From Clostridia bacterium (lineage in GTDB: Bacteria > Bacillota > Clostridia > Christensenellales > Borkfalkiaceae): a stretch of 64,000 nucleotides of DNA. Location of the stretch: assembly GCA_900767885.1 (NCBI GenBank), contig CAAGAU010000006.1, positions 59,415-123,414 on the forward strand, in the 5' to 3' direction. The position numbers were made by a program, and so were the translations under genes. Positions 34,461-43,902 of the stretch are shown piece by piece (position 1 is the stretch's first letter; each line of letters starts with the position of its first letter). Under the pieces are notes generated by a model. The model was given only the letters and a program-made list of their open reading frames with translations. It was not told the origin of the DNA and did not search any database.

Positions 34461-35204
34461 ATGAGTGCTGAACAATGGAAGGTCTTTTTCGATAAATTAT
34501 CGACGCCTTTTTACAAACAATTCGTTTTTAACGGATTGCTTATAACTTTGAAAATTGCTATACTCGGTTTTATTTTAGGCGTAATACTCGGTACTGTTTT
34601 AGCGTTGGTACAAGTCGCCTATAATAAAAACGTTTTCGTTAAGATATTAGATAAAATCTGTAAAGTATACGTTGCCCTTTTCCGCGGAACGCCTATGGTC
34701 GTGCAACTTTTGCTCGCGTATTACGTTTTAATACCTATGCTCTCTATGAGTAACGTAAACAGCGAGACCGTCGGTATTATAGTATTCGGTATGAATTCGG
34801 CTGCTTACGTTTCGGAAATTATGCGCGGCGGAATAAATTCGGTTGATATAGGTCAACTCGAGGCGGGGCGCGCCCTCGGATTAAGTTATACTACGACTAT
34901 GATTAAAATCGTAATTCCGCAGGCGTTTAAAAATATTCTACCTACCCTCGGCAACGAACTTATAACGCTCGTCAAGGAAACTTCGGTTTTGAGTTTTATC
35001 GTCGTAAGCGACCTTTATACTTCGCTTAAAACTTTGGGCAAGGAAATTTATAACCTTAAACCTCCCTACATTTTTATGGCTGTAATTTATATCGTAATCG
35101 TTTTAATAATTACGCTTATAATTCGACTGATAGAAAAATTCTTTGCACGCAGTGATAGAAAGCGTAGTACGACGAAACAAACTAAGGAGGCAAAAAAAGT
35201 ATGA
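34461..35204 (+). CDS. Amino-acid ABC transporter permease
   Basis: HisM/GlnP-type inner-membrane subunit of about 247 aa with five hydrophobic helices. The ATPase-contact (EAA) loop is [20 protein letters not shown] at about 134-153, and [13 protein letters not shown] sequence [12 protein letters not shown] precedes it. The start at 34461 is chosen over a TTG at 34443 because of an ACGGAG site just upstream. The final codons are Lys-rich and overlap the ATPase start by 4 nt. Confidence 0.94.
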   Translation: MSAEQWKVFFDKLSTPFYKQFVFNGLLITLKIAILGFILGVILGTVLALVQVAYNKNVFVKILDKICKVYVALFRGTPMVVQLLLAYYVLIPMLSMSNVNSETVGIIVFGMNSAAYVSEIMRGGINSVDIGQLEAGRALGLSYTTTMIKIVIPQAFKNILPTLGNELITLVKETSVLSFIVVSDLYTSLKTLGKEIYNLKPPYIFMAVIYIVIVLIITLIIRLIEKFFARSDRKRSTTKQTKEAKKV

Positions 35205-36043
35205 CAAACGACGTTATTTTGTCGGTTAAAGACTTGACTAAATCTTTCGGTGACGTTCAGGTGCTTAAAGGCATAGATTTAGACGTGCATAAAGGCGAAG
35301 TTATAGCGATTATAGGTCCTTCGGGTTGCGGAAAATCCACTTTTTTGCGTTGTCTTAACTGTATGGAAGATCCTTCTTCGGGCGTAATTATGTTCGACGA
35401 CGTGGATATTGCCGACGTTAAAGTCGATATTAACGTTCATCGCAGAAAAATAGGAATGATTTTCCAACAATTCAACTTATTCAACAACAAAACGGTTTTA
35501 AAAAACATAACGCTTGCGCCCGTATACATAAAGACGAGCGAGGCAAAGAAAAACCGCTTAAAAAACTTTTTTATTTCCGTCGGGAATTTATTTAAAAAAG
35601 CCGAAAACAAAAAACCGCTTTATACGGTTGAAAAAAGAAAAGATATAGTAGCCGCCGAAAACAAAAAGGCTGTAAAATTACTTGAAAGAGTAGGACTCGA
35701 AGATAAAAAGGACGTTTACCCCTCTACCCTCTCAGGCGGACAGAAACAGCGCATAGCAATCGTTAGGGCTTTGGCTATGAACCCCAAAGTAATGCTTTTC
35801 GACGAACCCACTTCCGCGCTCGACCCCGAAATGGTAGGCGAAGTACTTGATTTGATTAAAGAAATCGCCCGGGACGGTATGACTATGGTAGTCGTTACGC
35901 ACGAAATGGGTTTTGCGAAAGAGGTTGCAACGCGCGTTATATTTATGGACGACGGCGTTATAAAAGAAGAAAATTCGCCCAAGGAGTTCTTTGAAAACCC
36001 CAAGGACGAACGTTTAAAAGACTTTTTATCAAAAGTTTTATAA
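35201..36043 (+). CDS. Amino-acid ABC transporter ATP-binding protein (GlnQ-like) with insertion
   Basis: Energises the transporter. Walker A is GPSGCGKST (about 39-47), signature LSGGQKQR, Walker [15 protein letters not shown] and the switch His in VVTHEMG. The length is 280 aa against about 245 for most relatives. The excess is a Lys-rich insertion of about 35 residues at roughly 116-150, in the helical subdomain that faces the permease. It ends 5 nt from the stop of the convergent P-type-ATPase-like gene. Confidence 0.94.
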   Translation: MTNDVILSVKDLTKSFGDVQVLKGIDLDVHKGEVIAIIGPSGCGKSTFLRCLNCMEDPSSGVIMFDDVDIADVKVDINVHRRKIGMIFQQFNLFNNKTVLKNITLAPVYIKTSEAKKNRLKNFFISVGNLFKKAENKKPLYTVEKRKDIVAAENKKAVKLLERVGLEDKKDVYPSTLSGGQKQRIAIVRALAMNPKVMLFDEPTSALDPEMVGEVLDLIKEIARDGMTMVVVTHEMGFAKEVATRVIFMDDGVIKEENSPKEFFENPKDERLKDFLSKVL

Positions 36044-36048
36044 TTACT

Positions 36049-37740
36049 TTAAACCGCCTCGCTGACGTTGGAAAGAGCAACTGCGCATAAAGCCGCGTCG
36101 CAAACCAAATTCAAAATAGGTATTATAAAGCATAATTTGGGTTTAAAAGCGCACAACGCCACGCAACCCGCAACGATTGCAATTTTAGCAATAAGAGTAG
36201 CCAACTTAATAATTTTATTATATTTACGGGTGCGTTTCGCGAGTTTTAAAAGTCGCGGAACGCTTCTTTCGTCGTTTTCGTCAACGATAACTACGCCCTC
36301 GCCGCCGCAAGACTTACCAATGCATACGCCTTTATCGAGTTTGTTTAAGACCTTGCCGTCTTTATCGCCGTCGCCGACGTAAAGCGAGTTGCTTTCCTTT
36401 ACTTTCGTAATTTTATATTCCGTCGAAGCGCAGGAAATCGCACCGTCGAAACCGAATTTTTTCTTATAACTATCTACCGTTGCAAGTCTGTCGGAACTTA
36501 TTAAAGTCGATTTTAAGCCTAAATCGTCTTTAATTTCGCTTATTACGCCGTTAAACGACGGTTTATCTACGTATTTTATGATTATTTTGCCTAAGTATTC
36601 GCCGTTTTCGGCAACGCATATTACGGACTCCTCGCCGTCGTAAGGTTCTACGCCGATACCGTTATCGCTCAAAAACTTTTCGCTTCCTATAACGTAATCC
36701 TTTCCGTCAGCAGTCGCAGTAATGCCCTTGCCCGCCGTATATTTTGCGTTTGAAACGGTCGGCTCGTTTAATTCAAAGCCTTTTTCTTTGGTAAATCTTT
36801 TTATCGCGGAGCGAATTTCTTCGTCAATATTCGTTTCGCACGCGTTAATTACGGATAAAACTTTTACTTCGTCTTTACATTCAATACCGGTTATGGTTAC
36901 GGTTTTTTGCGTGATTACGCCCGTTTTATCAAAGTAGACGCGATTTACAAGGCTCAATTCGTCGATAGTCGCAAATGAATTTATCTGAGTATCGAACTCG
37001 TCCGCGCTTTTAATCGCCGAGTAGTAGCAAAGGAAATTTAACAGTTCGGTTACGGTAATTTGCGTAAGCGCAGCTATAAGCGCGCCGCACGGCAACCATT
37101 TGTTTACGAGTAAACTGCCATAAAGCGACAACTTGAACAACGGCGGAATAAACGCCGCAACCGCGCCCAAAACTATTGCCCCCACTCCGAAACAAATTTT
37201 GGGTTTGTTGCCGAAAATTCCGTCGGGAGTTTTTTCGGTAAGTAAAAACTTTATATTTTCCGCTTTGCGTTTAAATTTGATTTTTATCTGTTCGTCGGTT
37301 TCGTAACTGCTTACGTTTTCGTAATACTCGGCACGTTTTAAAGCGTTATACGCGAAACTTTTCTCTATCAGACTAAATGTGGAATAAGTTAAAGCAATTA
37401 CGCACGCACTTGCTTCTTTTCCGCAATAAAGCAAAATCACCGAAGCAATTAAAATTGTAATTTCAGCGATAACTACTGCCTTTTTGCAAAGTTTAACTAT
37501 AAGTGAATATAGTATTTCATACCCTGCCAAAACAAACGAGAACGTAAACAACCAACGCCTTGCATTGCTATTTTTTAAACAAGCTCCTATTATTAAAAGG
37601 ATAAGCGACAACCCGCAAATTACCAAACCTTCGATAAAGTCTCCTTTTTTTTCGGACACCTCGCTTGTTAAAAGATTTTTGCTTTTGTCGGTTTCCCTAC
37701 TGCTTTCATTTTTAAAGTTATCGCGTAATTTTTTACTCAT
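36049..37740 (-). CDS. Degenerate P-type ATPase-like membrane protein lacking the actuator domain
   Basis: About 563 aa. It has hydrophobic pairs near 40-85 and 92-125, further segments near 185-245, and a final pair. The phosphorylation motif survives as DKTGVIT (Asp about 271) and a soluble N/P-like part follows. Missing are an actuator domain with TGES, a CPC-type transport motif, the HP of the N domain, and the GDGxND hinge, which reads VGDGDKDGK. It resembles a P1B-ATPase reduced to a non-pumping form. The start at 37740 overlaps the aminopeptidase stop by 1 nt (TAATG), with GGGTGA upstream. Confidence 0.75.
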   Translation of the reverse strand: MSKKLRDNFKNESSRETDKSKNLLTSEVSEKKGDFIEGLVICGLSLILLIIGACLKNSNARRWLFTFSFVLAGYEILYSLIVKLCKKAVVIAEITILIASVILLYCGKEASACVIALTYSTFSLIEKSFAYNALKRAEYYENVSSYETDEQIKIKFKRKAENIKFLLTEKTPDGIFGNKPKICFGVGAIVLGAVAAFIPPLFKLSLYGSLLVNKWLPCGALIAALTQITVTELLNFLCYYSAIKSADEFDTQINSFATIDELSLVNRVYFDKTGVITQKTVTITGIECKDEVKVLSVINACETNIDEEIRSAIKRFTKEKGFELNEPTVSNAKYTAGKGITATADGKDYVIGSEKFLSDNGIGVEPYDGEESVICVAENGEYLGKIIIKYVDKPSFNGVISEIKDDLGLKSTLISSDRLATVDSYKKKFGFDGAISCASTEYKITKVKESNSLYVGDGDKDGKVLNKLDKGVCIGKSCGGEGVVIVDENDERSVPRLLKLAKRTRKYNKIIKLATLIAKIAIVAGCVALCAFKPKLCFIIPILNLVCDAALCAVALSNVSEAV

Positions 37741-38972
37741 TATATCACCCACTCCCCATTTTCGAATATTTTAAGTTGCTTGCCGTCCTCGCAAGTCGCG
37801 GTAATTTCCAGATCGCACGTTCCAACCATAAAGTCTACGTGTTCTATCGAGGAATTAAGTCCGCGGCTTAAGAGTTCGTCTTTGGTAAGTTCGCCGCCGC
37901 TTTGCAAACAAGTCGGATAGCAATCGCCTATCGCAAAGTGGCAACTTGCGTTTTCGTCAAAAAGAGTTTCGTAAAATAAAGTGTTCAGATTGCGTATGGG
38001 CGAATTATAGCCGACCAACGCAATTTCGCCGAGATAATGCGACCCTTCGTCGGTTTCTATAATCGACTTAAGGTTTTCGTAACCTTCTTCCGCGCCGTAA
38101 TCCGTTATTTTACCGTTTTCAAACGTAAACCAAAAGTTTTTTATTATCTGCCCGTTGCGGCAAAGCGGCATTGCGGATACGAGTTTGCCGTTTGCCGTGC
38201 GCCTGTCGGGACAAGAAAACACTTCTTCGGTAGGCATATTAGCCGTAAACCAGATTCCGTCGAGCGCGCCCTTTTCCGCTCCGCCGCAAAAGATATAACC
38301 TTGCGGCATTCCTACGGTAAAGTCCGTACCGAGCGAGTTTTTATAAGTAAAAGTCTTTATTTTCGCGCCGTTTAATATTTCGCAACGCCTGCTTATTTCC
38401 TTTTGGTGTACTTCCCATGCCTTTATCGGGTCGTCGCAGTTTAAACGCATAGTTTCGGCAATATATTCCCACTGCTTTTTCATTGCCGCCGAAGGGGAAA
38501 GTTCGGGGAACATCTTTTTAGCCCAATCTTTTTGCGGATAAGCAGCTATGCACCAACGCAATTTGTTGCTGCCGGTATAATCTCTGAATTTGGCTAAAGC
38601 CTTACCGCTCGCCCTGCGCGCGGCGGCTACTTTTTCGGGATTTACGCCCTTTAAACTTTCGGGGTTATCGGATAAAATCCTTAAATATGCAATTTTTTCG
38701 TCGATATAATGGTCTTTTTGCTTTACCACCCATTCGGGAATTTTAGTCAATTCCTTTTTTGAGCGATATTTATAGTTAAGCCTGGATATTTTATCGTCAA
38801 GCCATTGCACTTCTACGTTTCTCGCGCCTGCCCTGTACGCGCTTTTAACCACTTTTTCAACCAGTTCGCGCGAATCTATCGGCGCGTTAATAACAAGCAT
38901 TTCGCCCTTTTGTAAATTTACTCCCGTTCTTATAATAAGATCGGCGTAAGTCGATAATATTTTTGCGTTCAT
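37740..38972 (-). CDS. Aminopeptidase, M29 family (AmpS/PepS-like)
   Basis: Leucyl-type metalloaminopeptidase of 410 aa. Family features are the N-terminal YADLIIRTGVNLQKGE and LVINAPIDSRELVEKV, the metal-ligand Glu region around NMPTEEVFSCPDR, and the late SIEHVDFMVGT. The protein has no signal peptide and probably trims peptides in the cytoplasm. It is preceded by AGAGGTGA and a strong promoter. It heads a two-gene unit with the P-type-ATPase-like protein. Confidence 0.93.
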   Translation of the reverse strand: MNAKILSTYADLIIRTGVNLQKGEMLVINAPIDSRELVEKVVKSAYRAGARNVEVQWLDDKISRLNYKYRSKKELTKIPEWVVKQKDHYIDEKIAYLRILSDNPESLKGVNPEKVAAARRASGKALAKFRDYTGSNKLRWCIAAYPQKDWAKKMFPELSPSAAMKKQWEYIAETMRLNCDDPIKAWEVHQKEISRRCEILNGAKIKTFTYKNSLGTDFTVGMPQGYIFCGGAEKGALDGIWFTANMPTEEVFSCPDRRTANGKLVSAMPLCRNGQIIKNFWFTFENGKITDYGAEEGYENLKSIIETDEGSHYLGEIALVGYNSPIRNLNTLFYETLFDENASCHFAIGDCYPTCLQSGGELTKDELLSRGLNSSIEHVDFMVGTCDLEITATCEDGKQLKIFENGEWVI

Positions 38973-39003
38973 AAAGTCACCTCTTATAGTTAACTATATA
39001 AAA

Positions 39004-39032
39004 ATTATATACGTTTACCCCGCAAAAGTCAA
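39004..39032 (-). promoter_or_regulatory. Promoter of M29 aminopeptidase operon
   Basis: Minus strand: TTGACT (39027-39032), 17-nt spacer, consensus TATAAT (39004-39009). It is back-to-back with the P-type ATPase promoter, with only 28 nt between the two -35 boxes. Confidence 0.88.
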
Positions 39033-39060
39033 TTTATTTTATATTATTCGGTTTAATATC

Positions 39061-39089
39061 TTGAAATTTTCGCCTTAATATGCTATACT
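39061..39089 (+). promoter_or_regulatory. Promoter of CtpE-like P-type ATPase gene
   Basis: TTGAAA (39061-39066), 17-nt spacer, TATACT (39084-39089), followed by AGAGG (39106-39110) and the ATG at 39116. Confidence 0.85.
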
Positions 39090-39115
39090 TGTTTCATTAC
39101 TGCCAAGAGGTATTT

Positions 39116-41704
39116 ATGTCTGACGAAAACAAAAGCGGATATAGTCTTGACGACAAGATCGACGAATATATAAATCCGCACGTAATAAATAAAAGAGATA
39201 AGAAAAAAGCTCACAAAAAACCTGTAGAAGTTGCCGAGTGCGACAGGTTTAAACCCGATATAGACAAAGGCTTAACCGCCGAGCAGGTCGGAATAAGAAC
39301 GGCGCAACTGCAAACCAACGTAAAAGGCAAGGTTTACTCAAAATCTACGGGCAAAATAATTTGCTCCAACCTGTTTACGTTTTTTAATCTGCTTTGCGTT
39401 ATTTGCGTAGCCGCACTGCTGTTTGTAAATATTAAGGCTACCCGTCCCGAAGAGAAGGTCGGTATTTTCAATTTTACTTTCGTAATCGTCTATGCGATAA
39501 ATCTGACCGTAGGAATCGTTCAGGAAATTAAAGCCAAGAAAACCATAGAAAGGCTTTCGATTTTAAACGAACCTATCGCCACGGTTATTCGTAACGGCAG
39601 AGAAATCGACTTACCCGTTACGAGCATAGTTTTGGACGATATAGTAAAATTTTCAGCGGGTAATCAGATTTCTTTCGACGGCACGCTTTTAAATGGCGCT
39701 ATGGAAGTCAACGAATCTATGCTCACGGGCGAAAGCGTCCCCGTAAGGAAAAAAGTCGGCGATAAAATCCTCGCGGGCAGTTTCGTCGTAAGCGGCACTG
39801 CGCTTGCCGTTGCGGATAAGGTCGGCGAAAGCAGATACATTCAGACTCTGTCGGCAAAAGCAAAAAAATTCAAAAAGACTTCTTCCGAACTCATCACCAC
39901 CCTGCAATGGATAATTCGCGGCGTAGGTATACTTATCGTTCCGTTAAGCATAGGCGTATTGCTTACCAACCGCGCCGCGCTTTTGTCTGACGGCAACCCT
40001 ATTTACGTCGTCGGCGGAAAACTCACTCAGATAGGGCTTGTCGAAACCGTAAAACGCACTACTTCGGTCGTTATAGGTATGATTCCTGCGGGAATGTTCC
40101 TTTTGACGACTCTCGCTTTGGCGGTCGGCGTCATAAGGCTCGCGGCTAAAAATACGTCGGTTCAGGATATGTACGCGCTTGAAATGCTCGCCCGCACAGA
40201 CGTCTTGTGTCTCGATAAAACCGGTACTATTACCGACGGCAGAATGAGAGTCGCAAACTGCGTTATGTTCGACAGTAAATTCAGATATTCGGTAAAGGAT
40301 ATAATTTCTTCTATGCAGCACGCCCTGCCCGACAATAATCAGACGGCAACGGCAATGCGAAACTATTTCGGCTCGGAAAGAAAACTCGTCGCAAGCGCGG
40401 CTATCCCGTTTTCTTCGGCGAGAAAATATTCCGCCGTTACTTTTACCGATTGCGGAACTTTCGCACTCGGCGCGCCCGAATTTATTATAGAAAAGAAGTT
40501 TATCCCCTCGTCGCTCGCAAATCAGATAAAACACTACTCGGCAATGGGACAACGAGTTTTGCTTTTGGCGCGTTCGGACAGATCCATAAGCGGCGAAGCG
40601 ATTCCGTCCGATATGAAGCCTTTCGCGTTGATTACGCTTAACGACAATATCCGTCGCGACGCAATAAAAACTATCGATTGGTTTAAAAAGAACGACGTAA
40701 ACGTAAAAGTAATTTCGGGCGATAACCCCGTTACCGTTTCGGAAGTGGCAAAACGCGCGGGAGTGGACGGCGCGGATAAATACGTAAGTTTAGAGGGTAT
40801 GAGCGAGGCCGACGTTATAGCATGCGCGACGAAATTCAACGTTTTCGGCAGAGTTACGCCGGAACAAAAGGCGATACTTGTTAAAGCGCTTAAAAACGCA
40901 GGTAAAACCGTTGCAATGACGGGCGACGGCGTAAACGATATACTCGCCATGAAAGAGGCGGATTGTTCGGTTACGGTCGCAACAGGCAGCGACGCAACCA
41001 AAAACATAGCGCACATAGTTTTAATGGATAACAACTTTAATTCTATGCCGCAAGTCGTGGCGGAAGGAAGAAGAGTTATAAACAATATCGAAAAATCCTC
41101 GTCCCTGTTCCTGATGAAAACGCTCTTCACTATGGTGTATGCGTTTATAACAATTTTGCGCAACGAACTCTTCCCGTTCGACACGCAAATGATGATGTTG
41201 CTCGAAATCGCAGTAATCGGTTTAGGCTCGTTCGCGCTTTCTATGCAACCCAACGACAAAAAGGTTGAAGGCAAATTTATCGGTTACCTCGTTTCACATT
41301 CTATTCCGGCTTCATTAATACTGATTTTTAACGTTTCGGTTATAGAACTACTCGCAAGATATTGTTACGTTGCCCCAAACATTTTGCCTCACAATGTCAA
41401 AGATACGCTGAATATGGCTGCGCTTACCTTTGGCGGAATTGCCTACCTGCACCTTATTTGTAAGCCTTACGACGTATACAGATTTACGCTCGTGGCATCC
41501 ATCACCTTTATAAGCGTGCTGTTCCTGTGTACGCCGCATCTTATGGGGTTTTTAAATAAACCTGCGTTATTTTACGAGTTTGGCAAATACTGGGGAAATA
41601 TCGCTCTGCTTGTTGCAATGATAAGTTGCGACGTTTATATCGGTTCCGGCCTGACCGCACTGATAAACCTAATAGGTAAAAGATTAAAGAGAAAAACCAA
41701 ATAA
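39116..41704 (+). CDS. Cation-translocating P-type ATPase (CtpE-like)
   Basis: Complete ion pump of about 862 aa. The actuator domain has LTGESVPV. The phosphorylation loop is CLDKTGTITDG and the hinge GDGVNDILAMKEAD. Eight to ten transmembrane segments are grouped as in P2-type pumps. The sequence around NLFTFFNLL and LQEIKAKKTIERLSILN is close to the mycobacterial CtpE branch, where Ca2+ uptake has been proposed; the ion is not certain here. The start at 39116 is set by AGAGG; a longer frame from 39080 lies inside the promoter. A terminator follows. Confidence 0.92.
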   Translation: MSDENKSGYSLDDKIDEYINPHVINKRDKKKAHKKPVEVAECDRFKPDIDKGLTAEQVGIRTAQLQTNVKGKVYSKSTGKIICSNLFTFFNLLCVICVAALLFVNIKATRPEEKVGIFNFTFVIVYAINLTVGIVQEIKAKKTIERLSILNEPIATVIRNGREIDLPVTSIVLDDIVKFSAGNQISFDGTLLNGAMEVNESMLTGESVPVRKKVGDKILAGSFVVSGTALAVADKVGESRYIQTLSAKAKKFKKTSSELITTLQWIIRGVGILIVPLSIGVLLTNRAALLSDGNPIYVVGGKLTQIGLVETVKRTTSVVIGMIPAGMFLLTTLALAVGVIRLAAKNTSVQDMYALEMLARTDVLCLDKTGTITDGRMRVANCVMFDSKFRYSVKDIISSMQHALPDNNQTATAMRNYFGSERKLVASAAIPFSSARKYSAVTFTDCGTFALGAPEFIIEKKFIPSSLANQIKHYSAMGQRVLLLARSDRSISGEAIPSDMKPFALITLNDNIRRDAIKTIDWFKKNDVNVKVISGDNPVTVSEVAKRAGVDGADKYVSLEGMSEADVIACATKFNVFGRVTPEQKAILVKALKNAGKTVAMTGDGVNDILAMKEADCSVTVATGSDATKNIAHIVLMDNNFNSMPQVVAEGRRVINNIEKSSSLFLMKTLFTMVYAFITILRNELFPFDTQMMMLLEIAVIGLGSFALSMQPNDKKVEGKFIGYLVSHSIPASLILIFNVSVIELLARYCYVAPNILPHNVKDTLNMAALTFGGIAYLHLICKPYDVYRFTLVASITFISVLFLCTPHLMGFLNKPALFYEFGKYWGNIALLVAMISCDVYIGSGLTALINLIGKRLKRKTK

Positions 41705-41710
41705 TCTCCT

Positions 41711-41749
41711 ACGCCGCCGAAAGCGTAAAGCAATCGGCGGCGTTATTTT
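41711..41749 (+). terminator. Terminator after the P-type ATPase gene
   Basis: ACGCCGCCGA (41711-41720) pairs with TCGGCGGCGT (41734-41743), followed by TATTTTTAT. Confidence 0.85.
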
Positions 41750-41779
41750 TATCATTGAAACTTCTTTCGGCAGAGTATT

Positions 41780-41812
41780 ATAAAAGCGGTCGATTGCAAT
41801 GCAACCGACCGC
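41780..41812 (-). terminator. Terminator of the ten-gene decarboxylase-cmk-ispH operon
   Basis: GCGGTCG (41786-41792) pairs with CGACCGC (41806-41812), with a further pairing core inside the loop. On the minus strand CTTTTATAA follows. Confidence 0.7.
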
Positions 41813-41827
41813 AAATTATTTATCATT

Positions 41828-43900
41828 TTACTTGTTGAGCAAATCACCGAGAGAAACGCCGGTTACGCCGCCTTCAGACCATTCTCTGGGTTCGTCGTCG
41901 TTAGCGTCGATTCTATCTCTTTTGCCACCCTTTCTTTCGCGCTTGTTCTCGCTTTCGCCTTCTTTGGCAACCTTTTCGGGAGCGGGAGTAAGAGCCTTGA
42001 TGGAAAGAGTCATTTTTTCTTTTTCAACGTCCATATCGAGGATCTTGGCTTCTACTTCATCGCCAACCTTGAGTACAGAAGTGGGATTTTCAAGCCATTC
42101 GTGAGAAATTTGGGATACGTGAACTAAACCGTCGATACCTTTTTCAACTTCAACAAACGCGCCGAAACTTACGATTCTTACAACTTTACCCTTTACGGTT
42201 TCGCCGATAACGTATTTGTCGCCGGCGAGTTGCCACGGCTTGGGTTGAAGTTGCTTATAGCCGAGCGAAACCTTCTTGGTCTCCTGGTCGCATTTAAGCA
42301 CTTTAAATTCGTAAGACTTACCGAGTTCAAGTACTTCGGCGGGAGTCTTCGCGTTAGTCCAACTTAAATCGGATATATGAGCAAGGCAATCGAAACCGTT
42401 TACTTCAACGAACGCGCCGAAACTTGCAAATCTTACAACCGTACCGGTAACAACGTCGCCTTCGTGAATGGAAGCAAAGAATTCGTCTTCCTTAGCTTTT
42501 TTAGCAGCGTCTCTTTCAGCCTTTTCAGCTTCGAGAATAACTCTTTGCGAACCGACTATCTGTTTCTTTCTGCCCGTATTTTCAACTTTCTCGGCTTTAA
42601 GTCTTAATTGCTTACCAACGTACTTTTCAAGGTCTTTTACGAAACCTATTCTAATCTGCGACGAAGGAACGAACACGTCGTAAGTGCCGAGTTTGGATAT
42701 AAGTCCGCCTTTATTAAAGCCCGTGCAGGTAACGGTGAAGATTTCGCCGCCCTGAATTTTTGCAATCGCTTCTTCCTCTTCTTTAAGAGCCTTTATAGCC
42801 TTCTGAGATAATGCAACGGGGTTTAAACCGACGATCATAACTTCGATTTCATCTCCGACCTTTTTAGCGTATTCCGCTTTGTCGTAACTTTCGCAGTCGA
42901 TTTCGTCTTTGGGGAGAAGGATTTCTTTCTTGGTGTTGTTGATATACAACATCAGACCGTCGTCCGTAGCGGCGGAAATCGTCGCGACGACTTTTTGTCC
43001 GCGTTTGAACTTTAACTGTTCGCCGTCCATAGCGGTCATTGCTTCTTCCATAGCGTTTGTGCTTTTAACTTCTGTAGTTTCTTCCATTTTCAAGAAAACC
43101 TCCGTTGCTCGTTCGCCGGGCGTAGACGCCCCGCAAACAATACCTACCTTTTTAAATTTTACTAAATCATTATATTCGAGTTCATCGCTTTCGGCGATAC
43201 GATATACGTGCTTGCAATGACTTTTGCATACTTCGGCAAGTTTTGCGGTATTACTGCTCTTTTTGCCGCCTATAACTATCATCGCGTCGCAAGACCGTGA
43301 TAAAATATCGGCTTCGTTCTGACGCTCTCTCGTAGTATAGCAAATTGTGGGAAAAACTTCAAGCGTTTTAACGCATTTTTTCTTAAAAAACGCTAAAATT
43401 TTTTTAAATTCGGTTTCGGAGTACGTCGTTTGACAAACAAGACACACTTTATCCTCTTTATCGAGATGTAAACTCTCGTAATCGGTGCCTACGACGTCAA
43501 CGCGCCCGACGCTCCACCCCGTAAGGCCTATAACCTCCGGATGAGTTTTTTCCCCGATTATGACTACCCGATATCCGCGCGAAGAATAATCCTCTACTAT
43601 TTTTTGAGTGCGCATAACGAACGGACAAGTGCAGTTTACTACTTTTAAACCTCTTTTTTCGGCTTCTTCCAAAATTGCCTTACCTACCCCGTGCGAGCGA
43701 ATTATAATCGTATCGCCTGTAACTTCGTCCAAAGAGTTTACCGTTTTAGTGCCGAGGGCTGCTATGTCGCCCGTAACGCGCTCGTTGTGGATAATTTCTC
43801 CCAGGATCGACACGTTGTCGCCGGCAATACGTTTAGCCGTTTCTACCGCCCTTTTAACGCCGGAACAAAAGCCGCTGTTTTTTGCTACTACTACTTGCAA
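41828..43900 (-). CDS. ispH: Fused HMBPP reductase (IspH) and ribosomal protein S1-like protein
   Basis: Residues 1 to about 285 are 4-hydroxy-3-methylbut-2-enyl diphosphate reductase, the last MEP-pathway enzyme (iron-sulfur Cys in GFCSGVKRAVE, NCTCPFV and VCGASTPGE). From about 295 come four S1 RNA-binding repeats, with GAFVEV in the last two (GDVVTGTVVRFASFGAFVEV and GETVKGKVVRIVSFGAFVEV). The tail is basic and acidic low-complexity. The ispH-S1 fusion after cmk and plsC is known from Clostridia. No frameshift or internal start is needed to explain it. Confidence 0.96.
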   Translation of the reverse strand: MQVVVAKNSGFCSGVKRAVETAKRIAGDNVSILGEIIHNERVTGDIAALGTKTVNSLDEVTGDTIIIRSHGVGKAILEEAEKRGLKVVNCTCPFVMRTQKIVEDYSSRGYRVVIIGEKTHPEVIGLTGWSVGRVDVVGTDYESLHLDKEDKVCLVCQTTYSETEFKKILAFFKKKCVKTLEVFPTICYTTRERQNEADILSRSCDAMIVIGGKKSSNTAKLAEVCKSHCKHVYRIAESDELEYNDLVKFKKVGIVCGASTPGERATEVFLKMEETTEVKSTNAMEEAMTAMDGEQLKFKRGQKVVATISAATDDGLMLYINNTKKEILLPKDEIDCESYDKAEYAKKVGDEIEVMIVGLNPVALSQKAIKALKEEEEAIAKIQGGEIFTVTCTGFNKGGLISKLGTYDVFVPSSQIRIGFVKDLEKYVGKQLRLKAEKVENTGRKKQIVGSQRVILEAEKAERDAAKKAKEDEFFASIHEGDVVTGTVVRFASFGAFVEVNGFDCLAHISDLSWTNAKTPAEVLELGKSYEFKVLKCDQETKKVSLGYKQLQPKPWQLAGDKYVIGETVKGKVVRIVSFGAFVEVEKGIDGLVHVSQISHEWLENPTSVLKVGDEVEAKILDMDVEKEKMTLSIKALTPAPEKVAKEGESENKRERKGGKRDRIDANDDEPREWSEGGVTGVSLGDLLNK

Positions 43901-43902
43901 CT

